DNA of 15,006 bases from DSOI01 sp041394885 (lineage in GTDB: Bacteria; Acidobacteriota; Terriglobia; Bryobacterales; Bryobacteraceae): contig JAWKHI010000075.1 of assembly GCA_041394885.1 (NCBI GenBank), forward strand, positions 1-15,006. Direction: 5' to 3'. Within the stretch, counting starts at the first letter, position 1, and the number at the start of each line of letters is the position of its first letter. A program made the translations under genes and the position numbers. The notes under the pieces are model-generated. The model did not search any database and was not told the DNA's origin. It worked only from the letters and a program-made list of their open reading frames with translations. Below are positions 14,759-15,006 of the stretch, piece by piece.

Positions 14759-15006
14759 ATGAAAAATAGCTTACAGACTTCGATCCTCATGGCCGCGGTG
14801 GCAGTCTTGCCCGTGGTTATGCACGCGCAGGCGCTGCCTGACGATACAGCCGACAGTGTCTACGGCCAGGGAAGCTTTAACGGCAACACCGCCAACCGGG
14901 GACAGACGAACCCGAGCGCCATCACGCTGAACTAGCCGACGCAGCCGGTGCCCGATAGCACCGGCGGACTCTATGTCTCCGACGCCTCGAACAACCGCGT
15001 GCTGTT
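14759..15006 (+). pseudogene. Exported NHL-repeat protein, interrupted by TAG and cut by the window edge
   Basis: The ORF opens with a clean signal peptide (MKNSLQTSILMAAVAVLPVV, cleaved after MHAQA) and continues DTADSVYGQGSFNGNTANRG, the usual first motif of secreted NHL-repeat proteins in Acidobacteriota. A TAG at 14933-14935 stops it after 58 codons. The same frame continues with PTQPVPDSTGGLYVSDASNNRVL up to the edge, the next NHL unit (family form PTGVAVDSxGxLYVAD). So the stop lies inside a conserved repeat, at the residue just before PT. The segment PTQPVPD also departs from the family form, which could reflect two nearby compensating frameshifts. The gene is either decaying or the bases are wrong. 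The ribosome-binding site is weak (AGAAG, 14749-14753 region). NHL proteins form beta propellers that bind ligands or proteins. Confidence 0.6.

Overview
The window looks like part of a chromosome of an Acidobacteriota member, most likely the Bryobacterales / Solibacter-like group. This rests on the high G+C, two Oar-type TonB-dependent receptors with a carboxypeptidase-regulatory-like N-domain, a Pkn-type kinase with a TPR tail, an ECF sigma operon ending in a small secretin-N protein, and the start of an NHL-repeat protein with the family phrases VYGQ and YVSD. The taxonomic call is inference from gene content; no rRNA gene is present.

Layout. 1-1033 (+): 3' part of a mandelate racemase / muconate lactonizing family enzyme, entering from the left edge. 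Converging on it is a type II toxin-antitoxin pair on the minus strand: ribbon-helix-helix antitoxin (1436-1708) and PIN-domain toxin (1030-1458, TTG start), preceded by three tandem 8-bp repeats that look like its operator. Next on the minus strand, read right to left, is a tight three-gene operon: ECF sigma factor (ends at 2856), one-pass membrane anti-sigma-like protein (2455-2859) and exported secretin-N-domain protein (1742-2458), with both junctions being ATGA stop/start overlaps. Divergent from it are a DinB/DUF1572-like protein (3494-4042) and a large receptor-like Ser/Thr kinase with about eight TPR-like repeats (4127-6490). A secreted internalin-like LRR protein (6506-7345, minus) converges on the kinase and is divergent from the first receptor.

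The right half is two tandem receptor paralogues (7472-10912 and 11023-14457), about four-fifths identical by eye, each with its own promoter-like region; the second ends in a strong Rho-independent terminator. About 300 bp without a credible gene follow, with a possible folded leader RNA. The window closes with an exported NHL-repeat ORF interrupted by an in-frame TAG after 58 codons.

The kinase, ECF operon and LRR protein look like envelope sensing and signalling; the receptors are outer-membrane uptake or adhesion-type proteins with no recognisable partner lipoprotein beside them. I found no rRNA, tRNA, CRISPR array, IS element or phage gene. The best candidates for something undescribed are the tandem-repeat operator, the shared TGTTAA/TTAACA sites at the LRR/receptor promoters, and the leader upstream of the interrupted NHL gene.
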